Shown: positions 17,236 through 24,768, counted from the stretch's first letter. The stretch is DNA of 44,672 nt from 43-108 sp001915545 (GCA_902491215.1 CABUGV010000029.1:1-44672); one strand, 5' to 3'. A program made the numbers and translations. The notes: a model not told the origin generated them from the letters alone.

Positions 17236-17428
17236 GTTTTGCAGGTCTTCTGACTTACTCCGGCTTGCCTTGCCTTCCCATCCGTAAAAACATAGGACAG
17301 TGGCTTTGTGGGGTTTCGATAAGCAAACCTAAAAAACGGAGCTCACAGCAGCGGGACTGTTCGGGACTTTCACCCGATTCCCTTTTCATCCGAACCCTCG
17401 CTAAGGAAGATTGACGGAACAAAACGTT
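17236..17428 (-). ncRNA. Cobalamin riboswitch
   Basis: Read on the minus strand, the segment contains the conserved landmarks of the cobalamin aptamer in order: GGGAATCGGGTGAAAGTCCCG, then CAGTCCCGCTGCTGTGA, GCCACTG, and the B12 box GCCGGAGTAAGTCAGAAGACC near 17240. It ends about 65 bases before btuB. Binding of adenosylcobalamin normally shuts down translation or transcription, so the whole btu operon should be off when B12 is plentiful. No T-run terminator follows the B12 box, so control of btuB translation is the likelier mode (inference). Confidence 0.93.
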
Positions 17429-17429
17429 G

Positions 17430-17437
17430 CAAAGATA
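17430..17437 (-). promoter_or_regulatory. -7 promoter element of the btu operon
   Basis: TATCTTTG on the minus strand (17437 to 17430) fits the Bacteroidetes -7 consensus TAnnTTTG and lies directly upstream of the aptamer, as needed for a transcript that starts with the riboswitch. The -33 region has only TTGT at a slightly longer distance. Confidence 0.55.
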
Positions 17438-17474
17438 TATCTTTAATTTATAAAAGTACAATAATACATGACAT

Positions 17475-17524
17475 AAAATGGCGTCTGACAGATATAAAAA
17501 TGTATATCTACAGACGCCATTTTA
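17475..17524 (-). terminator. Bidirectional terminator between the DUF4595 gene and btu operon
   Basis: AAAATGGCGTCTG (17475-17487) and CAGACGCCATTTT (17511-17523) form a perfect 13-bp stem, with AGATATA / TATATCT inside. A-rich on the left and T-rich on the right allow action on both strands. It ends the lipoprotein transcript on the minus strand. The stem core resembles that of the terminator at 10617-10653 (GGCGTCT). Confidence 0.8.
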
Positions 17525-17565
17525 TAATTATTATTTTTCAAAAACAAATTAGTCTTCAGTAATTA

Positions 17566-18354
17566 TCACCAACTGACTTCATTCTGCCTCCATCTTCCTA
17601 TCGAATTAACGGAATAATACTCAATTTCATAAATAGTCGGTTGATAGTTCTCACTATCAGTACTTTCTATTTTGACAGGCAAATTTTTTGATGGTTTTCC
17701 GAGGAAACCTGCATAAAGTGCACAATCGAGTCCACATTCAAACCACCAATCCATTGAAGAAACAAAAGGTCCAAGTTCAACTCCAAGCAAGAATGGGGAC
17801 ATGCCGTAATAGTAGAAATCCGTATCAGAACCATAGGTTATATACGACTTTGCATCATATTCCTGATCTTCTACATAAGTAAGATTGCCGTCTGTATACT
17901 TCATCCTCAGTATGTCACCATAATTATCCATATAAATCAGATGGCCTTCACTGTCATAATTGAGTTTGATAAGTGAAGATTCTTCAGTATCATTTTGAAT
18001 TATACGATAAGCAAAGCCGTTTTCTCCAAAAGCAAACGTATAAGTGAAAGTAAAATAAGGATCATAATAAACCAATACAGCACGATTGCTTTGAGGATAA
18101 GTAATTGTAGCTTTGGTTACAAGTATACTGTGACTGTTGCCATCTTCATCTGTTTCAGTTTCATATTTACTCATTTTAGTTACGAGTCCCTGTCCATTAT
18201 ACTCGTAAGCATATCCGTTCCTAAGCACTACGTTTTCAGCTTTAGGCGAACCGTCGCCGAAATCATCTCCTGCTTCATCCTTTTCGCATGCACTAAATCC
18301 TACAGTTATCAAAAAGAAAAAGGCAAAATACTTGATGAATGAATAATTTCTCAT
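17566..18354 (-). CDS. DUF4595-like lipoprotein
   Basis: 262 residues; lipoprotein signal with Cys23 (TVGFSAC) followed by the acidic stretch EKDEAGDD, suggesting export to the cell surface. The body has short repeats of the form YEYNGQGLVTKM / LNYDSEGHLIYMDN / MKYTDGNLTYVED, as in Bacteroidetes DUF4595 proteins, which resemble YD-repeat strands. No enzyme motif is visible and the function is unknown. It follows the outer membrane protein gene by 30 bases, so the two form an operon. Confidence 0.65.
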   Translation of the reverse strand: MRNYSFIKYFAFFFLITVGFSACEKDEAGDDFGDGSPKAENVVLRNGYAYEYNGQGLVTKMSKYETETDEDGNSHSILVTKATITYPQSNRAVLVYYDPYFTFTYTFAFGENGFAYRIIQNDTEESSLIKLNYDSEGHLIYMDNYGDILRMKYTDGNLTYVEDQEYDAKSYITYGSDTDFYYYGMSPFLLGVELGPFVSSMDWWFECGLDCALYAGFLGKPSKNLPVKIESTDSENYQPTIYEIEYYSVNSIGRWRQNEVSW

Positions 18355-18384
18355 AATACTAAAAATTTATTATAATTCTTTTTC

Positions 18385-19203
18385 TTACCAACGTAAACCT
18401 ATGAAAATACGGAAAGTATTTGTCTTCATCTTCATACCTATACTTTCAAAAGGATCATGGAAAACTCCATCATCATCATAAACATCATCAGTCCTATCCA
18501 TAGCCAAACCGTCATAACTGGTCTTTCCAGACCAACGGCTCTCAATACCTAGAGATATAATCTTATATGAAACAGTCAATCCTAAATTGAAAAATGTAGC
18601 ATAATGACGATACGCATTATTATTCTGAACCATCAAAGAATAAGATGGTGTAACATGAAAATAAACACATGCCTTAAGCTGATCCACAGGATTAATCGTT
18701 ATAGAAGGACCGATACCCATACCGGCTTCCAACTGCATAATTCCCAAATCAATGTCCCCCTCATCATCATAATCTTCCGAATAACCGTCCGATGAATCAA
18801 TGTTTGGATATTTTGCAAAGTTTATATCAAAATAGTTCCAATCCAATCCGAATTTAATCATTCCCAACAAAGGCTTTTTATGCAAATAGTAAGTTCTACC
18901 ATTTATCAAAGCAAAAGCCATATCACTGTTCATCTTATCATAATCACTCTTAAAGCTTTGTATACCATAAGTAAAATAAATGTATTTTTTGCGCTTTTTC
19001 CACACCTTTTGATACATTTCTCCATAAGTATCATCTGATGTTTCAAGACTGATGCTGTCGCCAGCTGTCATAACAGAATCGCTGTAAGCACTGATTTCGT
19101 TGTTAGAAACATCCACCGAATCTACATTATACTCCTGTGCACTCACAGTAGAAAAAAACATCGCCATCAAAGCCAAACCAGCAATTATACGCTTGCTTTT
19201 CAT
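18385..19203 (-). CDS. Putative outer membrane beta-barrel protein
   Basis: 272 residues: signal peptide ending VSAQ, a polar acidic stretch (20-60), then alternating strands and a C-terminus ending in aromatic pattern (FRIFIGLRW) typical of barrel proteins inserted by BamA. I do not recognise a named family. The barrel and the DUF4595-like lipoprotein downstream are probably cotranscribed and may act together on the outer membrane. A -7 element TACATTTG lies on the minus strand at 19421 to 19414, giving a leader of about 200 bases. Confidence 0.6.
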   Translation of the reverse strand: MKSKRIIAGLALMAMFFSTVSAQEYNVDSVDVSNNEISAYSDSVMTAGDSISLETSDDTYGEMYQKVWKKRKKYIYFTYGIQSFKSDYDKMNSDMAFALINGRTYYLHKKPLLGMIKFGLDWNYFDINFAKYPNIDSSDGYSEDYDDEGDIDLGIMQLEAGMGIGPSITINPVDQLKACVYFHVTPSYSLMVQNNNAYRHYATFFNLGLTVSYKIISLGIESRWSGKTSYDGLAMDRTDDVYDDDGVFHDPFESIGMKMKTNTFRIFIGLRW

Positions 19204-19465
19204 AACTAAACAATTTGTTGTCTGTGCCGTCTTCGGTTCCTGAAACGGCTTTTTTGAAATTCACAATAAGGTGCGAAACCGCAATGCTCCCCACTAACAA
19301 ATATGAGTGTAAAACTGTCTGCAGATAGTAACATCCGTCAATATGATAGTTTCAATAAACACTCAATGTAAGAAAACACTTCACCTCTTTTCCGTATTAT
19401 CTCTATTTGCTGGCAAATGTAAGATTTAATTCACAATTATTTCATTTTTCAATCTATAAATAATA
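19204..19465 (-). promoter_or_regulatory. Long leader and promoter of the outer membrane protein gene
   Basis: No gene. A -7 element TACATTTG (minus, 19421 to 19414) implies a leader of about 200 bases before the start at 19203. The leader contains a GCCGT / ACGGC hairpin with a T-run at 19232-19256 that reads as a terminator only on the plus strand, so its meaning is unclear. No known riboswitch motif was recognised. Confidence 0.4.
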
Positions 19466-19469
19466 AAAT

Positions 19470-19519
19470 ATGCAAACATTCATAGCTGTAAACACTAAAC
19501 AAACAATGAATATTTGCAT
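19470..19519 (-). terminator. Inverted repeat after arsC, probable terminator
   Basis: ATGCAAACATTCAT (19470-19483) and ATGAATATTTGCAT (19506-19519) pair at 13 of 14 positions with a 22-base loop. On the minus strand it lies about 57 bases past the arsC stop and is followed by ATTTTATTATT. A terminator is likely; an operator is possible given the even AT content. Confidence 0.5.
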
Positions 19520-19575
19520 ATATATAGAAATCGGTCATCATCAGAACGACCTATCCATCAATGAAAAACATATTA

Positions 19576-20001
19576 TTATCCTAAACTGCAGATTTCATTT
19601 TTATAGAAACCTTCAAAAGCAGTCTTGATTTCATCGCGTACACGTCTGAACTCATTGTAAACAAATTCTTCACTACCTGTCGCTTCAGATGGATCATCAA
19701 AACCTATATGCATTCTCTTGCCGACTTTGCCATTGAAAACCGGACAATTCTTATCGGCATTGCTGCATACGGTAATTACATAATCCCATTCTTTGTCAAT
19801 ATATGTCTGAACATTGACAGGAACGTGATTGCTTATGTCTACACCGGCTTCTTTCATCACCTCAACAGCCTTCGGATTGACCCGCTCAGCAGGTTCCGTT
19901 CCTCCAGAATATACCTCAAGAGAATCGTCGAAAGATTTCAGAAACCCATGTGCCATCTGGCTTCGGCAGCTGTTGCCGGTACAAAGTATAAGAATTCTCA
20001 T
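19576..20001 (-). CDS. arsC: Arsenate reductase, thioredoxin-coupled (LMW phosphatase fold)
   Basis: 141 residues. Reduces arsenate to arsenite. The phosphate-binding loop CTGNSCR (Cys7-Arg13) and the resolving cysteines Cys79 and Cys86 (VCSNADKNC) match the three redox cysteines of the S. aureus plasmid ArsC (10, 82, 89), and HIGFDDPSEATG carries the catalytic aspartate. A plain tyrosine phosphatase would lack the second and third cysteines. It follows the permease gene by 12 bases. Confidence 0.9.
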   Translation of the reverse strand: MRILILCTGNSCRSQMAHGFLKSFDDSLEVYSGGTEPAERVNPKAVEVMKEAGVDISNHVPVNVQTYIDKEWDYVITVCSNADKNCPVFNGKVGKRMHIGFDDPSEATGSEEFVYNEFRRVRDEIKTAFEGFYKNEICSLG

Positions 20002-20013
20002 AGCTTAAAAACT

Positions 20014-20982
20014 TTACAAGATAATGTTGAACAAATATCCTGACAGGACAATAAAGACTGTTACTGTACCGAAAAATATTCCTATCAGCCTCCATGTCAT
20101 AACTTTCTTCAGCAACGTAGCTTCAGGAAGAGAAAGTCCTACGACAGCCATCATGAAAGATATGGCCGTTCCCAACGGAATGCCTTTGGCCACAAACACC
20201 TCGATGACAGGAACGATGCCGGCTGCATTGGCATACATAGGTACTGCCAGAACAACAGACAAAGGTACGGCAAACCAATTGTCTTTCGACATGTATTGCT
20301 CGAAAAATCCTTCAGGAACAAAACCGTGCATGAAAGCACCGATTCCTATACCTATCAATATGTATACAAGCACACCACGGACAATCTTCCATGCACCGCG
20401 TACAATGTCGGGAAGCCTGTCAAAGAATCCTGTACGGTCTCTCTCCCATGCATCCGACTGAACCGACGAATCAGCCTGAATCTGCTTGACCCAATCGCTC
20501 AGATATCCGTCGAGACGCATCTTGCCAAGAACAAAACCGCCTATAATACCAAGCAATATACCGCTGATCACATATATAAGCGTAACCTTCAGTCCGAAGG
20601 TTCCGAGGAACATGGCAACAGCAACTTCATTGACAAGCGGAGAAGTAATGAGAAAAGCAAATGTGACACCCAAAGGTATGCCTCCTTTCACAAAACCTAT
20701 GAACAGAGGAATGGATGAACACGAACAGAACGGTGTGATAGCACCGAACATAGATGCCAGCAAATATTGCAATCCGTACATCTTATGTGTCATAAGATAG
20801 TTGCGCAAACGTTCTATTGGGAAATAGGCATTCACAATACCCATAAGCACACTTATGAAAAACAGCAGAAGAAGTATCTTTATAGAATCATAAAAGAAAA
20901 AATTAACTGCCGAACCAAGCTGCGTATCAGCACTAAGACCGAAAATACCGTACACAAGCCAATCTGCAAAATCCTGTATCAT
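20014..20982 (-). CDS. arsP: ArsP/YraQ-family permease
   Basis: 322 residues, polytopic, PF03773 (DUF318). The signature TPFCSCSSIPLF (83-94) in the first half and MYANAAGIVPVIE in the second are the family hallmarks. Characterised ArsP proteins export trivalent organoarsenicals such as reduced roxarsone or methylarsenite; other members have unknown substrates. Being coupled to arsC and next to arsE-like, arsG-like and arsF-like genes makes arsenic the probable substrate. It is preceded by a stem-loop (21035-21069). Confidence 0.82.
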   Translation of the reverse strand: MIQDFADWLVYGIFGLSADTQLGSAVNFFFYDSIKILLLLFFISVLMGIVNAYFPIERLRNYLMTHKMYGLQYLLASMFGAITPFCSCSSIPLFIGFVKGGIPLGVTFAFLITSPLVNEVAVAMFLGTFGLKVTLIYVISGILLGIIGGFVLGKMRLDGYLSDWVKQIQADSSVQSDAWERDRTGFFDRLPDIVRGAWKIVRGVLVYILIGIGIGAFMHGFVPEGFFEQYMSKDNWFAVPLSVVLAVPMYANAAGIVPVIEVFVAKGIPLGTAISFMMAVVGLSLPEATLLKKVMTWRLIGIFFGTVTVFIVLSGYLFNIIL

Positions 20983-21034
20983 AACAATGAAGAAAATAAA
21001 ATTCGTAATAAGACGAACATTAAAAACATAAATA

Positions 21035-21069
21035 ACGGCGGAAAAGTATCCAGTGCTTATTTCCGCCGT
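21035..21069 (-). terminator. Stem-loop within the arsenic cluster (terminator or attenuator)
   Basis: ACGGCGGAAA (21035-21044) and TTTCCGCCGT (21060-21069) form a perfect 10-bp stem with a 15-base loop; the minus strand continues TATTTATGTTTTTAATG. It lies 23 bases past the arsE stop and 53 bases before arsP, so it would separate arsFGE from arsPC or reduce expression of the second pair. Confidence 0.65.
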
Positions 21070-21091
21070 ATATCAGTAGAAGAAAACAGCA

Positions 21092-21325
21092 TCAGATGCC
21101 AAGAAGTTTCTTTACTTCACTCTCTGTAGGCACCTGTCCTTTCATCTTGACAACGCCGTCTATGACAATTGCCGGAGTAGACATGATGTTGTACTTCATA
21201 ATCTCCATTATGTCATCCACCTTCTCAACAACAGCATCAACATTGTTTTCCTTAACCACTTTTTCGATTACCTGATAAACAGACTTGCATCTGGCACAGC
21301 CAGAACCTAAAACCTTTATTTCCAT
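21092..21325 (-). CDS. Small thioredoxin-fold protein (TM0996/MTH895 type), ArsE-like
   Basis: 77 residues with a CxxC active site (GCARC, Cys10 and Cys13), a cis-proline strand MSTPAIVIDGVV and a C-terminal PTESEVKKLL, as in the TM0996/MTH895 redox-active disulfide proteins. In described arsEFG clusters a small protein of this type accompanies ArsF in reduction of nitrophenyl arsenicals. The position between arsG-like and arsP genes fits ArsE, but similarity alone gives only thioredoxin-like. Confidence 0.75.
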   Translation of the reverse strand: MEIKVLGSGCARCKSVYQVIEKVVKENNVDAVVEKVDDIMEIMKYNIMSTPAIVIDGVVKMKGQVPTESEVKKLLGI

Positions 21326-21357
21326 AATTACTTATAATTTGATTACGTATTATATTT

Positions 21358-22065
21358 TCAAAAAAACATTATACAACAATAGTATATACCTATGCCGACA
21401 AACAATATTCCGACAATAACCTTGAGCCATGCCTGAAACGTTTGTATCTTGCCGTATACACTTCCAATCTTGTTTACACTGAAAGCAAGCAGCCATGCAA
21501 ACAGCAGGACCGGAAGAGCTGTAGCAACTGCAAACGCCACCGGAAGAAAATATCCGGCAGAAACAGTTGCAGACATCGGTATGAGCATACCGAAATAGAA
21601 AACTCCACTGGCCGGACAAAAGGCCAAAGCAAACAGAATGCCTATAAGCAAAGCTCCCCATCCACCTTTCTCAGCCAGCTTCTCTGCATTTCCGCTGAAT
21701 CCGAATCGTTGCAGATTAAGCCTATCGCCAACAAGCATGAACAATCCGATGAGTATGAGCAAAGGCCCTACAAATATTTCTCCAAGTGAAGCTATTGCCT
21801 TCTGTATATCGAACATGCTCGATCCTTCACGTATGACAGCTATCAGCACAATGCCCAAGACAGTATAAGACAATATCCTGCCCAATGTATAAAGCAGTCC
21901 GTTGGCAAATATTCTCCTTCTGTCCGTTACATCCTTGCTCAGATAACCTATTGCAGCTATATTTGTAGCAAGCGGACATGGAGAAACAGCAGTCAGCAGT
22001 CCCAATATGAAAGCAGTCAGCACAGGCATACTGCTGCTGTCAAGCAATGTCTGCAGATATTCCAT
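21358..22065 (-). CDS. ArsG-like efflux permease (CcdA/DsbD-type membrane protein)
   Basis: 235 residues with six or more hydrophobic segments and two paired-cysteine motifs in helices, SPCPLATN (Cys30) and AFCPASG (Cys150), the pattern of the CcdA/TauE-like group that includes ArsG, an exporter of aromatic amino-arsenicals. It also resembles thiol-disulfide carriers, so electron transfer to the neighbouring ArsF-like protein is an alternative role. It follows arsF by 10 bases and precedes arsE by 32. Confidence 0.7.
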   Translation of the reverse strand: MEYLQTLLDSSSMPVLTAFILGLLTAVSPCPLATNIAAIGYLSKDVTDRRRIFANGLLYTLGRILSYTVLGIVLIAVIREGSSMFDIQKAIASLGEIFVGPLLILIGLFMLVGDRLNLQRFGFSGNAEKLAEKGGWGALLIGILFALAFCPASGVFYFGMLIPMSATVSAGYFLPVAFAVATALPVLLFAWLLAFSVNKIGSVYGKIQTFQAWLKVIVGILFVGIGIYYCCIMFF

Positions 22066-22075
22066 AACAAACTAT

Positions 22076-22519
22076 TCACTTCAACAACTGATCAATCTTC
22101 TTAATCAATCCTGACTTGAACACATCAGGTTTCTTTCTCGCATTGGAAAAGGCAAAATTCGTCATGTTCTCCTTTATTTCGCTTTTCTTTCCATGTTTTA
22201 CAACAAACAATGAAGACCATGTCACTTCGTACTTGTCTGCCAGTGCCTCATTTTCCTTTTTGCTTATGTCCACAGCTCTGAACTTCACCTTTCCCTTTTT
22301 CAACTCATCCGCATATTCTTTCTGCAAGACCTCTTTCGTATGCTTCTCAATCGCAATGCAGGTTGCACAACGCTGTTTGCCGTGAAAATAAAGAATCTCC
22401 ACATAATCGTTCTGCTGTACACTAACGGCATCAGCAACAGTTGACCTTGCCACAGTCGATGCTGATGTAGCTGTAGTAAGAGTCATAAACGAAAACAATA
22501 CTGCTAATAACTTTTTCAT
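22076..22519 (-). CDS. ArsF-like exported thioredoxin-fold protein
   Basis: 147 residues, signal peptide of about 20-25 residues (KKLLAVLFSFMTLTTATSA), then VEILYFHGKQRCATC with the CxxC pair Cys51/Cys54. The segment LYFHGKQRCATC is characteristic of the ArsF family, described as a subunit of a nitroreductase acting on aromatic arsenicals. The longer frame starts with TTG at 22531; the ATG at 22519 directly before KKLL is the better start. First gene of the cluster. No ArsR repressor is encoded in the window. Confidence 0.7.
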   Translation of the reverse strand: MKKLLAVLFSFMTLTTATSASTVARSTVADAVSVQQNDYVEILYFHGKQRCATCIAIEKHTKEVLQKEYADELKKGKVKFRAVDISKKENEALADKYEVTWSSLFVVKHGKKSEIKENMTNFAFSNARKKPDVFKSGLIKKIDQLLK

Positions 22520-22555
22520 ACGTTCAACCAACTAGGATATTTTACATAATAGTAA

Positions 22556-22573
22556 ATTCGTAAAAATACGAAT
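22556..22573. promoter_or_regulatory. 18-bp palindrome before arsF (possible operator)
   Basis: ATTCGTA-AAAA-TACGAAT, a perfect 7-bp palindrome with a 4-base centre, 37-54 bases before the arsF ATG. The same half-sites (ATTCGT and ACGAAT) recur around the probable -7 element at 22674-22695. Palindromic spacing is compatible with a dimeric repressor. Confidence 0.45.
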
Positions 22574-22673
22574 ATTGAATCCAAAAAAAAATTCTTTTCG
22601 CTGATGCATGTTATGAAAAAGCCGTGCACAAGCTATATTCATAAACACGTAGTAGGCTCAAAGAATATCTTTT

Positions 22674-22695
22674 ATTCGTTCGCAAAATTACGAAT
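22674..22695 (-). promoter_or_regulatory. Probable arsF promoter flanked by inverted half-sites
   Basis: ATTCGT (22674-22679) and ACGAAT (22690-22695) are inverted around a minus-strand -7 element TAATTTTG (22690 to 22683), which fits TAnnTTTG. A protein bound to the half-sites would cover the -7 element. There is no good TTTG at -33. The remaining sequence up to the next gene is AT-rich apart from array B. Confidence 0.45.
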
Positions 22696-22827
22696 ATATA
22701 TTTAAATAAAATACACATTTCAGTTATTTAACTAAATTATATAACAATAATTATTCGCATATATAAATTGATTCAACAGTCTTTTGAATATAAGTAAAGG
22801 CAAGCCCAATGTACTGCATCAAAAAAA

Positions 22828-22888
22828 TTGCAGGCGCTCACAAACATAAATACGAGGGCCCGCAATTTTAATCGCGAGCCCTCGGACA
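22828..22888. repeat. 22-bp-period GC hexamer array B (3 units)
   Basis: GCGCTC (22834-22839), GGGCCC (22856-22861) and GCCCTC (22878-22883) start 22 bases apart with 16-base AT-rich spacers. The hexamers have drifted more than in arrays A and C, but the spacing is exact and the flanks share AATTGC and CGA with them. It lies 3' of the XRE operon and upstream of the arsenic cluster. Confidence 0.7.
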
Positions 22889-22930
22889 GATTGAATCATT
22901 TATATTTGAAAAACTACATGAAAAAGCATA

Positions 22931-23140
22931 TCATTCTTCAGCCCTATATTCCAATATATCTCCAGGCTGGCAATCAAGTTCCTTGCATATTGCTTCGAGA
23001 GTGGAAAAACGTACAGCCTTGGCCTTGCCGGTCTTCAATATAGAAAGATTGGCAGGCGTAAGATCAATCTTCGCCGCCAAATCGCCCAAAGAGATTTTAC
23101 GCTTTGCCATCATTACATCTAAGTTTACTATTATTGGCAT
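22931..23140 (-). CDS. Small XRE/Cro-type transcriptional regulator
   Basis: 69 residues consisting of a single helix-turn-helix domain: MMAKRKISLGDLAAKIDLTPANLSILKTGKAKAVRFSTLEAICKELDCQPGDILEY, the YozG-like HTH type. It starts 20 bases after a DUF2975 membrane protein gene and is the last gene of a three-gene operon. In other bacteria such regulators commonly sit beside DUF2975 proteins, but the signal and targets are not known. Probably controls its own operon. Confidence 0.88.
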   Translation of the reverse strand: MPIIVNLDVMMAKRKISLGDLAAKIDLTPANLSILKTGKAKAVRFSTLEAICKELDCQPGDILEYRAEE

Positions 23141-23160
23141 ATATATAAATTTTTAATCAT

Positions 23161-23601
23161 TCAAATTGTCAAGTCCTGCTCTTCTTTCAGCTTTACACCG
23201 ATAGCAAATACTTCAGAAAATATGTTTATGAAAACTCCTATCAAAAGATAAAACATATAAGTCTGACTGTCAGAATCTGACAGAGAATGCAATATTACCA
23301 AAATAATTCCTGTAAGCATAACCGTATATCCGAAGAACCGCAAAGGAAATATATTCTTCTTATCAAATATGTATCCTCGGTCCACATTTTTCAGAAAACG
23401 TACAATGGCAACGGCAGATATGGTGATGCATACGTACATAACAAGTAGAGTTATTATGCTTAAATCAACTTCGGCACCAGTAAATACAACTTTACCTATT
23501 TCGAGGCAGAATCGCAATATTCCGACAAACATACTTACGTATGCAACAGTAAGACTGCAAAACATAACCAGCTGTCTTTTCTGCTTTATCTTATTTTCCA
23601 T
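23161..23601 (-). CDS. DUF2975 family membrane protein (second copy)
   Basis: 146 residues with four hydrophobic helices (about 12-32, 48-68, 85-104, 115-135) and the family segment FLKNVDRGYIFDKKNIFPLRFFGYT. Family function is unknown. The C-terminus VKLKEEQDLTI is identical to that of the gene upstream, so the pair probably arose by duplication, with the other copy keeping a longer extracytoplasmic loop. Followed by the XRE gene after 20 bases. Confidence 0.8.
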   Translation of the reverse strand: MENKIKQKRQLVMFCSLTVAYVSMFVGILRFCLEIGKVVFTGAEVDLSIITLLVMYVCITISAVAIVRFLKNVDRGYIFDKKNIFPLRFFGYTVMLTGIILVILHSLSDSDSQTYMFYLLIGVFINIFSEVFAIGVKLKEEQDLTI

Positions 23602-23647
23602 AATCCATGGTGTTTTAAATTTAATATCGTCTATTTACCGAACTGAA

Positions 23648-24289
23648 TCAAATAGTCAAATCCTGCTCTTCCTTCAGCTTTACTGCAAGAACAAAGATTT
23701 CTGTAAGGAATATCATGATAAACATATCTGTCCAATCAAACATTGTCAGGTCTTCAGCCAATTTCATGCCTTTAAACTCAAGCTGATTTTCGATACTCGT
23801 CAAGAATACATAACGATGAATCTCTTTAAAGAGTTTGAAGGTCATAAAGAAATATATAAATTTTCTGAGACGTGATGCATTTTTAGATGTAAGAACATTA
23901 CCCTTGCAGATTGATATGTACATCTTGATAAGACAGATAATTCCGTAAAGTCCCAATAAAGCAACTATTATTTCTACAATCCAGCAGATGTAATATGTAA
24001 AGTTGTCTACGTATATCTGCGTTGTCAGCTCGTTTATACGTGCAGGAACCTTATTGCCAAGATAGCTGTTGTATATACTGTCGCATATAGTATTATTGTT
24101 GTCTAATTCGACAACGTCTATGCCGTTCACGTAGCTTATCTTTCCACCGTCGAATTCCACATCAGTTACATCTCTCCAACCTGCGGAAGAACCGTGATAG
24201 CCATCAGAAAAACCTTTGTAGAAATCCATGAATGTTAATATCAAGAACAGTGAAAAAAGAACTATTCCTAAAATCTTTATGTGTTTCAT
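23648..24289 (-). CDS. DUF2975 family membrane protein (first copy)
   Basis: 213 residues; four hydrophobic segments, with a polar insert of about 80 residues between the first and second (roughly 30-110) that should lie outside the cytoplasm. The segment ICKGNVLTSKNASRLRKFIYFFM corresponds to the family core. Ends VKLKEEQDLTI like the next gene. Forms an operon with the second copy (46-base gap) and the XRE regulator. A sensing role through the extra loop feeding the regulator is only a guess. Confidence 0.72.
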   Translation of the reverse strand: MKHIKILGIVLFSLFLILTFMDFYKGFSDGYHGSSAGWRDVTDVEFDGGKISYVNGIDVVELDNNNTICDSIYNSYLGNKVPARINELTTQIYVDNFTYYICWIVEIIVALLGLYGIICLIKMYISICKGNVLTSKNASRLRKFIYFFMTFKLFKEIHRYVFLTSIENQLEFKGMKLAEDLTMFDWTDMFIMIFLTEIFVLAVKLKEEQDLTI

Positions 24290-24323
24290 ATCGTATGTAA
24301 ATTTTTATTATATATATGTACGT

Positions 24324-24356
24324 CAGTCACATCTGTTTTCTGACGTACATATTATA
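24324..24356 (-). terminator. Stem-loop after the DUF3836 gene
   Basis: ATGTACGTCAG and CTGACGTACAT form a perfect 11-bp stem with an 11-base loop, 14 bases past the DUF3836 stop on the minus strand. AT-rich sequence follows but no long T-run, so some read-through into the DUF2975 operon is possible. Confidence 0.6.
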
Positions 24357-24369
24357 TGCAGTTTGATGA

Positions 24370-24768
24370 TTATTTGTTGGCCGGCGTTGAAATAAGGAAT
24401 GGGAATTTATCGGCATCATAGCTCTGCGACTTGCAGTTTGCAGAGAAAGTGCATTTTTTTTCGTCCCATGCAGCATAAGAGAGAATATTTGAAGTTTCAC
24501 CATACTTTACAGTATATACGAACGAAGGTTTCCAAGCCTTTGAACTGTTGTCCCACTTGTATGCTGTCTTTGCAAGAACTCTGCCTGCATTGTCGCTCAC
24601 ATATTCATACTTGTAATCCCCATTAACCTGAGTTACGCAGTTGTATACCTTGTTCTGATGTGCTTCTATTTCAGATATGTTGTCTACTCCATTTGCATAA
24701 GATGATGCACAAGATGCTGCAAACAATACTGCTGTTGAAAGAACTGATTTGAAGAATGCTGTTTTCAT
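24370..24768 (-). CDS. DUF3836-like exported protein
   Basis: 132 residues with a signal peptide (VLSTAVLFAASCASSYANG) and a compact domain: YKYEYVSDNAGRVLAKTAYKWDNSSKAWKPSFVYTVKY. This fits DUF3836 (PF12930), small secreted Bacteroidetes proteins of unknown function. Two cysteines in the C-terminal third (CTFSANC) could form a disulfide. Its promoter is unusually clear and flanked by two identical palindromes, so expression is probably tightly controlled. Confidence 0.7.
   Translation of the reverse strand: MKTAFFKSVLSTAVLFAASCASSYANGVDNISEIEAHQNKVYNCVTQVNGDYKYEYVSDNAGRVLAKTAYKWDNSSKAWKPSFVYTVKYGETSNILSYAAWDEKKCTFSANCKSQSYDADKFPFLISTPANK

Noticed and set aside
17224..17245. Second, riboswitch-independent btuB promoter (TAATTTTG after the B12 box)
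   Set aside because: The -7-like element lacks any -33 match and overlaps the aptamer end; similar TAATTTTG strings are common in this AT-rich DNA.
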